Numbered from the stretch's first letter, positions 1 to 11,329 are shown. The stretch: 64,000 nucleotides of DNA from Sphagnum compactum (GCA_965153455.1 OZ234498.1:5952001-6016000), one strand, 5' to 3'. A program made the numbers and translations. Notes: generated by a model not told the origin, from the letters alone.

Positions 1-478
1 CATTCATTCCAATCACCAGACATGTTCATTAGTGAGAGGAATTATGGCAAGTACATTGCCAGGTCTGGCTCCCTCTTTGATTTCAAGGGATGTTGGAATT
101 CACAACAGCCTTCTCACACATTAAATCCACTTATATGCATCCAGGTGAGAAATGGCATGCCAGAAATTGCAAAAAACAGATAGTAACCCACTTGTATGTT
201 GAGCTCAACTCCTCTAGTCCAAAAATTCTCATTCCGAGTTTCCAAAATGAAACAGCTGTTATAACCAGGTAATAGGAAAGGCAAGAAGTAAAAATCAGAC
301 TCAAGCATGAATGAGCTCTTCAATCCTGTCTGCTGCTACACTAACCAAGACATATTACTGCAGTTCCCATGAAGTGTGTCATCTCCTTGAATCAGGGTAG
401 TCCACATTAAGTACCAAACCGGGAAAGAAATTGGAACCCCAAATTCAGCAGTGAAAGAACAAGGTAAGAAATTCATAC

Positions 479-1554
479 GGTGCCATCCATCGATATGTCC
501 CAGTCTCTGGAGTCATGCCTTCAACCTGCACCTCAATCCTAGCAGCTCCGAAGTCAGCAATCTTGATCGACTTGTCAGTTGCAATTAGCAAGTTATCTGA
601 CTTAAGATCTCTGTGGATGATTTCCAAGCTGTGCAAGTACTCCATGCCCCTGGCTATGTCAAGAGCTTGCTTCACAGCAAGCTTGAGTGGCACAGCCCGT
701 GATTGCCGTCTGCTTAGAAATGAGCGCACAGACCCACCCCTGGCATACTCAGTAACTATGCACCAGACAAGTGGTTTCCGACATGCTCCAATAAATCGCA
801 CCACATTTTGATGCTTCACAGTTGCAAGCATAGTTACTTCTTTAGCAAAAGCAGCCTCCATCACCATCTCTTTTTCCACATTGTTCTCAGGTCTTTCAAG
901 GATCTTCACAGCCACATCCTCTCCATTGTAGGTTCCCTTGTAAAGACGCCCAAAGGCACCTTGTGCAAAAGCTGGGCCCATGTTCAGTTGCCCTAAATCA
1001 ATTGTCCAGTCATCATAGCCTTCCAAGCCCTCTGTTGGAAATCTGTTGCAGCAAAACCTTTTCCCTTTGAGGAGCCCTGTCCTTGAGAGACGAACTCTAA
1101 CAAGCTCAAAATATAAATGTTTAGAGCAAGGCTTTTGCTTGTGAAATTCTCTCCAGATAAAAAGAACGAAATAAGAGCACAGTGAGATCCACAAAGAGAT
1201 CACAGACAGATAGAGAGAGAGAGATCAATGAAAATCAACAACTGACCTATTGTCCATGAGAGCTGCTGCAAGCATGTCTACTCCAAGGGTATGTGGTACA
1301 ATGCCTGGCAAAACCACACTATTAGAGACGGAAGCATTTCGAGTGGCTGTCCGAGCCCGAAGATCAGGGTGCATAAGTCTGGTCTGCAGAGAGTTGTTAG
1401 ATCCGACGCTGCTATCTGCTACAGACATAGAAATGGAGTTTCCGCCGTTGCTCATACTCATCGGTATGCTTCCAGTGCTCTCCACTGACATGTCGGAGCC
1501 TTCAGCCAATCTTTGGTAGTTATCCATGAACACATAGTAGTCCTTAGTTGCCAT
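479..1554 (-). CDS. Raf-like serine/threonine (dual-specificity-type) protein kinase, 5' part only
   Basis: This is a cytosolic-type plant Raf-like MAPKKK (group C, close to Arabidopsis At2g24360-type kinases). Two exons are visible: 1247-1554 and 479-1042, joined by a GT-AG intron whose split codon gives Arg103. The start is the first ATG of the frame at 1554; the open frame runs further up but without an ATG. Residues 1-102 are the family's Ser/Met-rich leader ([23 protein letters not shown]). The kinase domain follows: Gly loop GAFGRLYKG (about 131), VAVKIL with the ATP lysine (about 149), HRDLKSDN catalytic loop, DFGAARIEV, and GTYRWMAP at the exon end. A GT donor follows at 478. The C-lobe is not found in bases 1-478, so it lies beyond the left edge behind an intron of more than 478 bp, or it is lost. 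Substrate is not predictable from this sequence. Confidence 0.9.
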
Positions 1555-2526
1555 GATCGTTGGCCGCCGCCCCTGCTGCTCCTCCTCCTCGTCACTAGTT
1601 TTTCCTTTTCCCCCAAGAATCAATCAATCCTCCAACAACACTATCCACCACTTGTAAAACTCAAAGCTGCTCTTCAACCATAACCTCTATCCATGGCTCC
1701 ATAGATGTCATTCTTCAAAGGGATTTTACACCGACTGCTTGCTTTACAAGCACATAAACATCGTGAAACAGCCAGACAAGCTCAGACCTCCAAATCCGAC
1801 TCCAAATCCGACAAAGGATCCCTTCTTCTCCTACTCTCGACGAATGTTCTTCTCCCTCACCATCAGCAGAACTTCAGTACCAACAAGAGAAAAAACACAC
1901 ACATCGAAGGTTGTTCGGTCTGTTGCCAAAAAGAAAGGAATATATTAGTTGGTAGAACACACTCCATTCAGCAGCAGCATCACAAGATCACCGTCGTCAC
2001 CATCACCGTCATGAGCATCTATCTCTCTGTGACGCTCCCTTTCCCGCAACCCTACTACCACCGACTAAAACTACAGCTACCAAAATCTAACCAACCTATT
2101 TCCGCGGCAATAACCAAAACGTAAACAGCAAAAGACAGACATTACAGAACGCATTGAATTCATCAGAAGAAAAGAAGGAAGAATTGGAGGGTGCAAAAAC
2201 AGCGACCGATCCTAGCGTTGTGTGAGTATTGGAAATGCAAAACCTCGTCCAATTCCTCCTACCGAACCCTGGACGAATTCTTCCAAAATCTTCCTCCCGG
2301 TCAAAGCTCAATTTTGACTCCCGCAAAGCTGCACAACACAATCCCAAAACCATTTGCAGTAGTTGTAAAGTGCGATCTTGCAGTAAGCATTCAGATCGGA
2401 AACTTGCCGCGTTGCATGAATCTCTCGTCGGAGAAAACGCACGGGGAACGCGCGACGACGACAACGACGACGACGCGCTTACGCGCTACCCTTATTCAAC
2501 GAAAAAGACGAAGACCGGAATCTTCA
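1555..2526. other. Upstream region of the kinase gene, no gene seen
   Basis: This is the 5' flank and probable leader of the minus-strand kinase. Short open frames on both strands have low-complexity translations with no recognisable family, so they are taken as chance. GACGAC-type triplet runs lie near 2453-2475. Confidence 0.5.
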
Positions 2527-3034
2527 GAATTCATAGATATTACTAAAAATCTACAAAATACGACTGTTCCCACACTCTCCAAGCATATTGTCACGGAAAT
2601 CTTAAGAATTCATAGATATAACTTAAATCTACAAAATACGAATATTCCCACACTCCAAGCATGTTGTTATGGAAATCTTTAGATTCGTAGATATCACTAG
2701 ATATCTACAAAAACATGAATATTTTCACGCCTTCCAAGCATATTGTCATGGAACAGGAGAGTAAAAATCTACATATCTCGTACAGATAGTAATTTATCTT
2801 ATAGATTCTAAGTTTCGTAGATAGATGTCAGATCTAGAGTCAGATGTAGATGAAGATCAAAATCTTAAGGATTTATTGCCATTGGTAAAATCTATGAAAA
2901 ATAAAAAGAATATTTCCACACCCTGCAAGCATGTTCTCATGGAACAGGAGTTAAAAAATCTACAAATCTCGTAGAAATAGTAATTCATCATGTAGATTCT
3001 CAGATTCATAGATAGATGTCAGATCTAGTGTCAG
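2527..3034. repeat. Two-level degenerate tandem repeat
   Basis: Units beginning with GAATTCATAGATAT or a variant start at 2527, 2606 and 2682, giving a period of 76-79 bp; each contains CCAAGCAT(A/G)TTGT. A larger block, CATGGAACAGGAG through AGATGTCAGATCTAG, occurs at about 2749-2842 and again at about 2937-3034, roughly 188 bp apart. No coding potential is visible. Confidence 0.75.
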
Positions 3035-3049
3035 CTTTCGGCGAAGATT

Positions 3050-3369
3050 ATGTCAGCAGCAGAAGAATCATCACAACAAGATCCAGACAGTAAGTCTAGT
3101 CTATACGTAGATTTGATATTTGATATTTCTTCATTGTTTCGTAGATTCTGGTTCTTTGGGTTTGGAGTTTGGAGCTGCTTCGTACAACAGTCCGTATGCT
3201 CAAGCTGCCGTGACGGTTTGATGCTTTTCGCGTGATTTTTGCCGCCGCTGCCGCTGCTGATTTTTGCTGTAAACTGAAATTAGGATTTGAAGTTTGTGAG
3301 GGGAATGAGATCTATCTGTTCTTTTTTACGGGGTTGAGAAAAACTCTGTTGGATGAGTGTGTTTTGTTT

Positions 3370-3403
<34 letters not shown>

Positions 3404-3886
3404 TGTGTGTGTGTGTGTGTGGGGCAGGATTTCTAGAATGCCAGTACTTGTGAGGCAGATGAGAGAACATGATGAGAAGGAGGAAGATATATTCGATTCG
3501 TCTGTGAATCTTGAAGGATCTCATTTGCAGCAAGGATTTGAAGATGGATTCAGAGACCGTGTGGTGGCAGCAAAGGATGAGGGGAGGGAAGTAGGGTTGA
3601 AGACAGGGTTTGAGCTGGGATAGGAGATGGGATTCTATCAAGGTTGTTCTGATGTTTGGAAACTGCCATCGAGAAAGACGGGAATGCCTTCACTGCTAGA
3701 GCACAACGGAACATCCACCAGTTCCATGAGCAGCTGCTTGCTTATCTGCTTCTGCAAGATGAAAGGATCCAGGACCTTGTCGACACTATCTGTGGCAAGT
3801 GCCGTGCTATTAAGTCTATGCTGTCGATCCATCTCGACTATGAGGGATATCCTAAGCCTAATCTTGCCGAGGATGCGTCGTTTTGA
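3050..3886 (+). pseudogene. LTO1: LTO1/YAE1-like gene, disrupted by a stop and a frameshift
   Basis: LTO1 with YAE1 forms the adaptor that recruits the cytosolic iron-sulfur machinery to the ribosome recycling factor ABCE1 (family knowledge). Exon 1, 3050-3089, begins MSAAEESSQQDPD and ends at a GTAAGT donor. Exon 2 opens in phase after CCAG at 3445. It carries the Yae1 N-terminal signature: DIFDSSVNLEGSHLQQGFED, then Gly-rich GFRD and GREVGLKTGFELG, then EMGFYQGCSDVWK. Two lesions are seen: an in-frame TAG at 3621-3623 where the family has an acidic residue (GEE), and a one-base deletion at 3663-3664. After the shift the family C-terminal half continues (AIEKDGNAF, RNIHQFHEQLLAYLLLQDE, LDYEGYPKP) to a TGA at 3884. 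The retained intron argues against a processed copy. It is either a recent pseudogene or an assembly error. Confidence 0.75.
3374..3422 (+). repeat. Compound (GA)n(GT)n microsatellite
   Basis: An uninterrupted GA run passes directly into a GT run. It lies inside the intron of the LTO1-like gene, about 25 bases before its acceptor. Confidence 0.95.
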
Positions 3887-6065
3887 GGTTGTCGAGAACA
3901 GTTTCCAGATCTGCAAGATAGGATACCCTTCATAGGGTAGAGATAGTTGAGGCTATTCCTCGTGCAGAAGAAGAAATTGAACAGATGCTGTATCTTCCAT
4001 AAAGAAGACTTGGACAAAAGCAGTGAGGGTGCCGAAGAAAACGGCAAAAGCAAAGGCAAGAAGCATCACCGCAACCACAGTGATCAAAGCAATAAGGATT
4101 GCTTCTTTCTTCATACACGAGTAAGTACTTGTGTGGAGCCTACAAAGATGGAGATTCTAGTACTTAAGGTTCACACATGATTTGCTACTTATTTTCTTCC
4201 TGTGTCTGGAGTTGGACTTGTTTTGTATCCTTGGTAGGATAGGCAACAAGATGGGGTTGTATTCATTCATATGCAACTGCAGATGGTGTTAGGGAGGCAG
4301 ATTGCAGAGCTTTGTGTTTCCCTTGACATATTACAATTCAGCAGTAATACTGAGCTGGGTGACAAACCTTCTGAAGTGACATTGTGCATTGACATATCTG
4401 ATGTGTTTAAAAAAAGCTTTCCAAACAAGGTTTCTGCATTTCTACTTGTCTAATGTTTTTGAATCTGTTTCTCTTAGAGGACGAATAGTGCTCAATCTCG
4501 TGTATTTTGCAATTAGTTTTTAACAAGGTCATAATTGTCAACAGTTGTGGATAAACAACTTGTGTCAACTTCCACTACAAGGAGGCAAGATAGGTCTGGA
4601 GTATGAGCTGTATGGGATACAGCTTCTTTGAAGCTCATAACCTATGCCACCTAAGTAGTGATCAGCTCACAGAGAGAGACAGAGAGAGAGAGGGAGAGGG
4701 AGAGAGATTTGTTGCCTATCATCCAGTGGATAACAAGATGTTTTTCATCATGGCACATACATAAAACACAATCCATGATTTTACTGAGCACTCCATGAGG
4801 TTTCTCACCAGTTTCTGTGGGTTTTACAGGCAAGAAGGAGCAATTTGAGCAGGAGTTCTTTTCCAGTCCTTCATATTGGTGGGATCACAGAGTGGAGAAG
4901 GTAAATGAATATGAAACCTGTTGCAATTTCTCTTTTTGATAGAAGGAAAAATTGCTGATCGTATCATACAAACACTGCTATTAAACCTTCTAATTGCAGG
5001 GAAACAAAACGCATTGTTGATTGAGAAAAACTTGATCATTTTCAAGCTATGAAACTAGGACCATGATGAAATCTTCCTAACAGCAGCACAAAAGAGATCA
5101 AGCATAAAAGATTCATTCTATTTTCCAAGGACTTGAGTGTTCAACGAGGATACGATGGGTAACTTTGAATTGATAGGAAAGTTGGTTGCCTCCTACAAGT
5201 CATTAGAGGTAGTCAAAGTTGCAAGCTTTTTGAGCTTGCTATAACCAATGTTCCATTGCCTCAGTAAATCCTAGCTTGTTGCATTTCTTAGGTAACAAAG
5301 ATCTAGGATGTGGGAATAGGATAAAAATGTATGTGGTCTCTTGGATAGCAATCTTGTGTTAAAATGGTTATGAACCATTATTCTACAATCCATTAGGGTA
5401 TGATGAACAATAGCATCATGTAATGTGATGTTGAAGGTCATTGGCAGAAATAGGCTATGAATTCGGATTCATACAATGTGATATTGAAATACATTGGTCC
5501 AAATATAATGTGGTAAAACCCCCAAATTTTAGGGTTGAAGTAAGTGGTAATATGTTGTAGATTCTACCTTCCATTTTCAAATATGCTTTTTTCTTATGTT
5601 GCTGTATTCTATTAAAAAAAGAGCTTATGTACATGAAATGGGTATAATATGGTGTCTTTAAGTAGCAAACGTGGATCTGCATTGATTTATATGATGGATA
5701 AATGTAAAATTATTTACACGCACCTCATTTTACATGACTTAAAATGAATTTACTCAATTTAATACATACATGTTCAAAGTTAAGCACGCACACTTACACT
5801 GAGTGTAAGTATATTTCAAATTTTATAATAAAAAGTTTGCTTTAGTAATTACTGGCTGAAAGTACCCAATTTACAAAGGGGGTGGGTTGGGGGGGGGAGA
5901 GGGAGATGTTGCATCTGCTTAACTTATGTGGCAGCCAAGGAGCAACTTCCGGCAATGCAGATACCCAAAAGGCACAAAAGAGGAAGAAAGAAAAAATCAA
6001 AACTACAACAACAATGCATGTGGTGACCCAGGCTTTTTTCTTTTCTTCTTTCCCAAGTTTGTGAT
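3887..6065. other. Intergenic, no gene seen
   Basis: The first 200 bases contain in-frame scraps downstream of the LTO1-like gene (for example IPRAEEEIEQML at about 3955-3990, and a Lys/His-rich stretch at 4030-4100) that may be a decayed C-terminal tail or 3' UTR. A GA-rich simple repeat lies at 4671-4705. The remainder is AT-rich without family matches. Confidence 0.5.
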
Positions 6066-6376
6066 GTAGGGTTTAGGGTTTAAACCCTAAACCGTACCCA
6101 CACTCAGGAATTAGCCAAATTTGGGCTACATTTAGTCTAAAAATTCAAAAAATCCTGCTATATTTTGGCTACTTGCTCAAAACTATTGTCTAAATATGAC
6201 AATTTCAAAAAAAAAAAAGGGAAGAAAAGAATCGCTCCAAATCTGGCGACTTTGAGGAGGTGCTAATGATACAAAGGATTTTTTTTATTGGGAAAAAAAA
6301 AAAGGCGGGGTCCCAAGTTGCCACATTATGAGGAAAAAACATTCTGATGTCACCATATTTAGGGTTTAGGGTTTAA
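6066..6376. repeat. Short interstitial telomere-type motifs
   Basis: At 6066-6096 two TTTAGGG-type units meet two CCCTAAA-type units head to head around TTTAAA, giving a near-perfect palindrome. A second TTTAGGG pair lies at 6359-6376. About 260 bp of AT-rich sequence separates them. Similar telo-box motifs occur singly at 10608-10622 and in the TFIIF leader at 33260-33275. Confidence 0.8.
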
Positions 6377-6379
6377 AGA

Positions 6380-6600
6380 GGAATCCTAGAAATTTCCACT
6401 TTCCTCTATGACTTATAGCCAGATTTGGTCGCCATATTTTAGACAATAGCCAAAGTAAAGGAGGAGTCCTAGAAATTACCACTTTCCTTTCTGACTTGTA
6501 GTCAGATTTGGTCGCCATATTTATACAATAGCCAAAGTAAAGGAGGATTCCTTTTTTATTTTTCACTTTCCTCTCTGACCTGTAGCCGAATTTTGGCTAA
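6380..6600. repeat. Tandem repeat, about 84 bp, 2.6 units
   Basis: Units start near 6380, 6463 and 6546 (partial). Each holds CCACTTTCCT, then TGACTT(A/G)TAG, then CAGATTTGGTCGCCATAT, and ends AATAGCCAAAGTAAAGGAG. It lies just upstream of the ascorbate peroxidase leader. Confidence 0.8.
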
Positions 6601-6663
6601 GTCTTCGTGTGCGTGATTGCCAGTCCACCTACCTCACAAATTTAAAACGAAAAGCACGGCCTT

Positions 6664-6726
6664 GCTCGCTCCTTCCTTCATTCCTTCCTTCCTTCTTTCC
6701 TTTCCTTTCCTTTCCTTTCCTTTCGT
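6664..6726 (+). repeat. Pyrimidine microsatellite (TTCC)n/(TTTCC)n
   Basis: A CCTT/TTTCC run sits about 190-250 bases upstream of the ascorbate peroxidase start, in its probable leader or promoter. Pyrimidine tracts are common near plant transcription starts; a role here is inference. Confidence 0.85.
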
Positions 6727-6913
6727 TATCTTCAGCTTTGCTTGTGATGTAAACAGCGCTCTTTTACTCACTTCGATATACTCTTTGCCTTGGAAGCCGG
6801 CTGTTTTCTCGAGCTCCTCGTCGTAATCGCGCGCGTGTTCTGTTGTTCGCTTTCTGTGTGAATTTTGTGTTGGCCGGAGGGAGAATTCGATTAGAGAGAG
6901 TATTATTATTGTT

Positions 6914-8113
6914 ATGGCGATGTCGTCGGTGATGGGACTGGGATGTGCACTCCAGAGACTAGCGGTGGTACCCAAAGCTTCAGTAAGCATGGTGGAATCG
7001 TCGTTAAGCTCGTCTGGTTTTGGTGCTCAGCTTAGTGATGCTACTACCTTGGGTTCTCATGTGCGTAGAAGAAGAAGAAGCTCTGTGAGTTGTGCAAAGG
7101 GCAGTGACGGTGGCGGCGGTCGTTCTGATCTTCAGCTGCTGCAGTCGGAGTTTGTCCCGTTGATGGGAATCCGGAGGAAGATTTTTAGTGGTGCTTCAGT
7201 GACGACCGTAAGAGGAAGAAGCTCTGTTGTTGGCGTTGTAAGAAGTATGGTATCATCGGATCCTGAGCAGCTCAGAGGTGCAAGAGAAGAGATAAAGAAG
7301 GTGCTTGCAGAGAAGTTTTGTCACCCTATTCTGATTCGTTTGGGATGGCACGATGCCGGCACTTACGACAAGAGCGTTGCGGAATGGCCAAGACGAGGAG
7401 GTGCTAATGGAAGCTTGAGATTCTCCATTGAGCTCGACCATGCTGCGAATGCGGGTCTAATTGGTGCTATCAAGCTGCTGGAGCCTGTGAAGGAGAAGTT
7501 CCCTAACATTAGCTATGCAGATCTGTTCCAGCTTGCCAGTGCTACGGCTATTGAAGATGCTGGAGGTCCTAAGATTCCGATGAGATACGGTCGGAGAGAT
7601 ACTTCTGGCCCGGAAGATTGTATCAAGGAAGGAAATCTCCCGGCCGCTGGTCCTCCGTCTCCAGCTTCTCATCTTCGTCAAGTCTTCTATCGCATGGGCT
7701 TGAACGATCAAGACATTGTGGCTTTGTCAGGTGCTCATACTCTTGGTCGATCCCGGCCGGAACGGAGCGGCTGGGGAAAATCTGTGACCAAGTACACCAA
7801 AGATGGACCTGGAGCACCTGGAGGTCAGTCATGGACACGGGAGTGGCTGCGGTTTGACAACTCCTACTTTCGAGATATCAAAGAGAAGAGAGACCAAGAG
7901 CTTCTGGTGCTTCCCACAGATGCTGTGCTGTTTGAGGATCCAGGGTTCAAGCAATTTGCAGAAAAGTATGCAGTGGATGAAGCAACTTTCTTCAAGGACT
8001 ATGCAGAATCCCATGCCAAGCTTAGTGAGCTTGGCTCCGAGTTTTCTCCTCCAGAGGGCATCTACATCGATAAAAAACCATCAACTGCGGAGAAATTTGT
8101 GTCGTCAACCTAA
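6914..8113 (+). CDS. APX: Chloroplast stromal L-ascorbate peroxidase, intronless
   Basis: It reduces hydrogen peroxide to water with ascorbate in the chloroplast stroma (haem class I peroxidase, EC 1.11.1.11). The 399-residue frame opens at an ATG with a Ser/Arg/Gly-rich, acid-poor leader of about 110 residues, which fits a plastid transit peptide. The catalytic domain carries the distal triad in [13 protein letters not shown] (Arg142, Trp145, His146). It also has [11 protein letters not shown], the proximal haem ligand in [14 protein letters not shown] (His275), and the extra segment [15 protein letters not shown] typical of plastid isoforms. The frame ends AEKFVSST without the membrane helix of thylakoid APX, so the stromal form is predicted. 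The whole gene is one exon, whereas plastid APX genes of flowering plants have many introns. No lesion is visible, so it looks functional. Confidence 0.96.
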   Translation: MAMSSVMGLGCALQRLAVVPKASVSMVESSLSSSGFGAQLSDATTLGSHVRRRRRSSVSCAKGSDGGGGRSDLQLLQSEFVPLMGIRRKIFSGASVTTVRGRSSVVGVVRSMVSSDPEQLRGAREEIKKVLAEKFCHPILIRLGWHDAGTYDKSVAEWPRRGGANGSLRFSIELDHAANAGLIGAIKLLEPVKEKFPNISYADLFQLASATAIEDAGGPKIPMRYGRRDTSGPEDCIKEGNLPAAGPPSPASHLRQVFYRMGLNDQDIVALSGAHTLGRSRPERSGWGKSVTKYTKDGPGAPGGQSWTREWLRFDNSYFRDIKEKRDQELLVLPTDAVLFEDPGFKQFAEKYAVDEATFFKDYAESHAKLSELGSEFSPPEGIYIDKKPSTAEKFVSST

Positions 8114-9029
8114 TTTTCACAGGAAAGATCTCTTGCAATGCCAATTTGTGCAGCAGTGATGATGTTCTGAAACTGTACATTCCAGGTAGCAGGCACATGA
8201 GCAGGCAGACAATAATGCCCTCAATTCTTCATACTGGATTCCGAAGAGAGTCTGTAAGGAAAGCTAGCTCAGAGTGGGGAGTAGTGAAACTTCACAGGAC
8301 TGTGATAGAGTATTTTGAGTATTGTTCTTTGTTTTCTCACTTGTTTTCATTGTGTGCGTGTGGGCACATAAGCATGAATACAATACAAAGGGCTTTGCCA
8401 TTGAACTTTTTCTGAGACATCTGTAGATGGTCTCCTTGTGCAGGAGTTAGGGTTTAATGTATAGCTCTCTGATGAAGTTCTGCCTTCAAATTTAAAATGA
8501 TTATGGAGCTGCTTGATGAAGCCTACAGTGGGCTGTGTATTTGCAGAGCTAGGAGATGGATAAGCATGTGTCAAGGGTACCAGTTAACAGTCGTGGTTTC
8601 TTTGCAGTTACGAAAAAGATTTTAGATCCAGTTAGAACAAAGAGAGGCAAGTTGTAGGGCAGTTTTGAGTGACTGCCTCTTCTTGTCTGTAGATGAGCAA
8701 TTGCTGTAATGAGGATTGACTATTGGTGTCTGCCAATCACAATTTCTACATGGGTTGGACACCAGTTTTGTATTTGTTTCACCAAAGCAAATCCACATGT
8801 ATGCAAACCCTATTTGAAGACACCATCACTATGTGGCAAAACCATCAGTGAAGTGTGAAGCATCAATGGTTTTGCCAAGATTCTCACTGTGTTTTTGTTT
8901 GTGGATTGTTGCAGTAGATGTTTTCCTCTGCTGGCAGATTGGCAGTCTTTACAAACTTCACCTGAGTTTTTCATCATGGAGGGTGAACAAGGATAGAGCC
9001 TTCTATAGGGCACTAACAAATCTGGCATA
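8114..9029. other. 3' flank of the peroxidase gene, no gene seen
   Basis: This probably includes the APX 3' UTR. Open frames here are short and show no family resemblance. The segment nearest 9030 may hold further, unrecognisable PPR relic. Confidence 0.5.
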
Positions 9030-9485
9030 TGCTCTTCACATGTAACTGCACATGCTTCCAGCACCCCTGACAAAAGTAAGAGAGTCTGGCAGGACACCTT
9101 CCTATTGCATTTGTCAAAATAGTTCAAGTGCCTTCTGCCTTCGCCCACATTTTGCATATCCCAATATTATGGCATTCCAAGGGACTGCATCATGTGATGG
9201 CATCTTGTTGAACTCTCTCCAAGCATCCTCCATGCTCTCACGTTTTGCACACATGTCAATGAGGCTACACCCCACAAAGACATCAGACTCTCAACCACTT
9301 TGAATTATCTGTTCATGAACATGCCAGCTGTCTTCAAGTGCTCCTAAACCAACACATGAGTCAAATCACCTGAACAAACCTGAATTTATCAGGACTCATT
9401 CCTTCTTGTTGCATTCATTGGAAAAGCTGCATTGCCTTCTCAGGTTGCCCATCCTCCACACATTTTTTAAGCTTCTTATTCCGTG
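9030..9485 (-). pseudogene. Pentatricopeptide repeat (PPR, PLS-type) relic
   Basis: Reading the minus strand from about 9480 gives KKCVEDGQPEKAMQLFQ, a stop, MQQEGMSPDKF, then more stops and frame changes. Next come SDVFVGCSLIDMCAKRESM, EDAWREFNKMPSHDAVPWNA, ILGYAKCGRRQKALELF, a stop, and GVLPDSLTFV, followed by GVLEACA in another frame. These are successive PLS-type PPR motifs of organelle RNA-editing factors. At least three stops and two frameshifts make the copy dead. There is no start and no E/DYW tail. Such relics often arise by retroposition in plants with very large PPR families; origin here is inference. Confidence 0.85.
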
Positions 9486-11329
9486 CAAAAATGTTCAATT
9501 GTACTGTGCCTGGTGCCATTTCTGCTGCCACCCAAGTCAGGTTTTGTTGGTCCTGGATCCAGAGGGCTTCCTATGTCTCCTCATGTTTGAAGTCTGTGTA
9601 TTTTTCATTGGCCTACAACCAGAAATCCAGATCATGCTGATGACCCATGTATTCCACATCCCAGGCATAAATAGAATCATAAGAACAGAGCAAGCTGCAC
9701 TCACCTTCTTCTTCAGCGAGATAATTTTGTCACAGCATATTGCATAACCTACCTTCTCCAGCCTACCACAACTATCCCACCAGTGCAAAGAATCTGGAAA
9801 GAATTTATAGAGAGAGCAACAAGATTGACACCAACAATAGCTATGGCTCCATTCATATGTGAACTCTGACAGGATTGATGTTCAGTTACCTTCTCTGAAC
9901 TGTGATCCCACCATTGCGAAGGATCCAAAGAACTCCTGCCACAGTTTCTCTCCCTGACCTCCAGGAACTGCAGCAGGAAAACTTCATATCAAATTGTGTA
10001 CATCAATCACATAGAAGCCATGATGAGGTGTGTTGCATCTTGCATAAATTGTGTCCAATCTTGTGATTTGCTTCAGAAAATATCACAACATAATGAGCTC
10101 GAGATTTTTTGGCGAACAAAACACATGTAGTGTGAGAAGAAGGCGGTAGAGAGAGAGAGAGAGAACCCATGGAAGCTCACAGGGTCGACCTCCCTCTTCC
10201 CCATGTGGCAGTACAGCATGCTCCTGTGCCAGGGAGGGAGTAAGGAATACAGATCTCAAGAGCTCAAACCACCACACCCCAGATCTCTCACAAACACCAG
10301 GTGAAAGGTAGTCTGAAACAGGGAGATGCAAATTGGGATTACTTATATCTCAACACCTGGAAGGTTCCATTGCAAGTGTACTGGATACTGCAGACAGGAT
10401 GACAGACAGATCAGTTTTAAATTGAAGAAAAGGTATAGTAGTGTGTACCTTGATAGGAGTTCAATACATTCAAATGTTCTAATGGTCATTTCTTGGCAGC
10501 ATTGGGGTGTTAAATCTGTCTCCAAAATGACGTTCTGCCAACAATTCTTTGCCATGTCACGACTGTGCCTGACAAAAAGCCTTCGTCTGTAGTCCATCAT
10601 CCGCAAATCCCTAAACCCTAAACCTGAACTGGTAATTGATTTAAACCTGAGTCCACATACAATAATATCACCCAGAAACCGAATCAGATATAAGGGTTGA
10701 TTTTGTTGCATCCGATTCTGACAAGAGAGGCAAACAGACCAAGTCGAGATGGTGTGCCAGGAGACAGCCCAAGTCTTTCCATAGAGCTGTGCTTGAATCA
10801 GAAGCCTTCTTGCAATGCACAAATTCAATTGACAGAAATGGAACAAATTAGCTCAATCCCCAAGAGACAATTTGCCTTATGATCTATCTGGTAGCAAAAT
10901 GCCCGAGAAACAATGTCTGGGCATTGTGTTGTAGCAAATGCCCAAGAAAGAAATGTCTGGGCATTCTATTGTATAGCAAATGCACAGACATTATTGGCAC
11001 TTGGGCTTGAGCTACAAGGCAAGTGTTTCCATCTTGGATAGTGCTAAGTGTGTTACTGCTTTGTTTGTTGATGATTCAAGGACCAGCAGCCTCAGCACTC
11101 ACTCTCAACCTGAAAAACCCTGTGAAGTTCTTGCAAAAAATACGAAAGATGGATTTGAAATCAAAGAATGTTTGCAAGACACATTATTCTCCTTCCCTTA
11201 AACCCATGGCCGGTTTAAAGCGGAATTGAAGAGACGTAAGACTGTTTAGCTTGATGATAATGTACCTACATGAGTTGTTGTTCTTCAGGCGTTCAATTAG
11301 CATCTTGGCCAAATTCTCTAAAGATTTCA
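9486..11329. other. Intergenic, no gene seen
   Basis: No protein family was recognised. A GA run lies at 10149-10163. A short tandem duplication of about 40 bp, with AGCAAA(A)TGCCC, AGAAA and ATGTCTGGGCATT, occurs at 10892-10975; each unit can fold on ATGCCC/GGGCAT. Confidence 0.5.

Noticed and set aside
1705-2124. 139-residue plus-strand open frame
   Set aside because: Low-complexity Gln/His/Thr-rich translation in the kinase upstream region, with no homology pattern or splice logic.
3050-3886. Processed (retroposed) LTO1 pseudogene
   Set aside because: A phase-correct intron with a GTAAGT donor separates the first 13 codons from the domain, so the copy is not intron-free.
6066-6376. Chromosome end or telomere
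   Set aside because: Only two units on each side and ordinary genes continue on both flanks.
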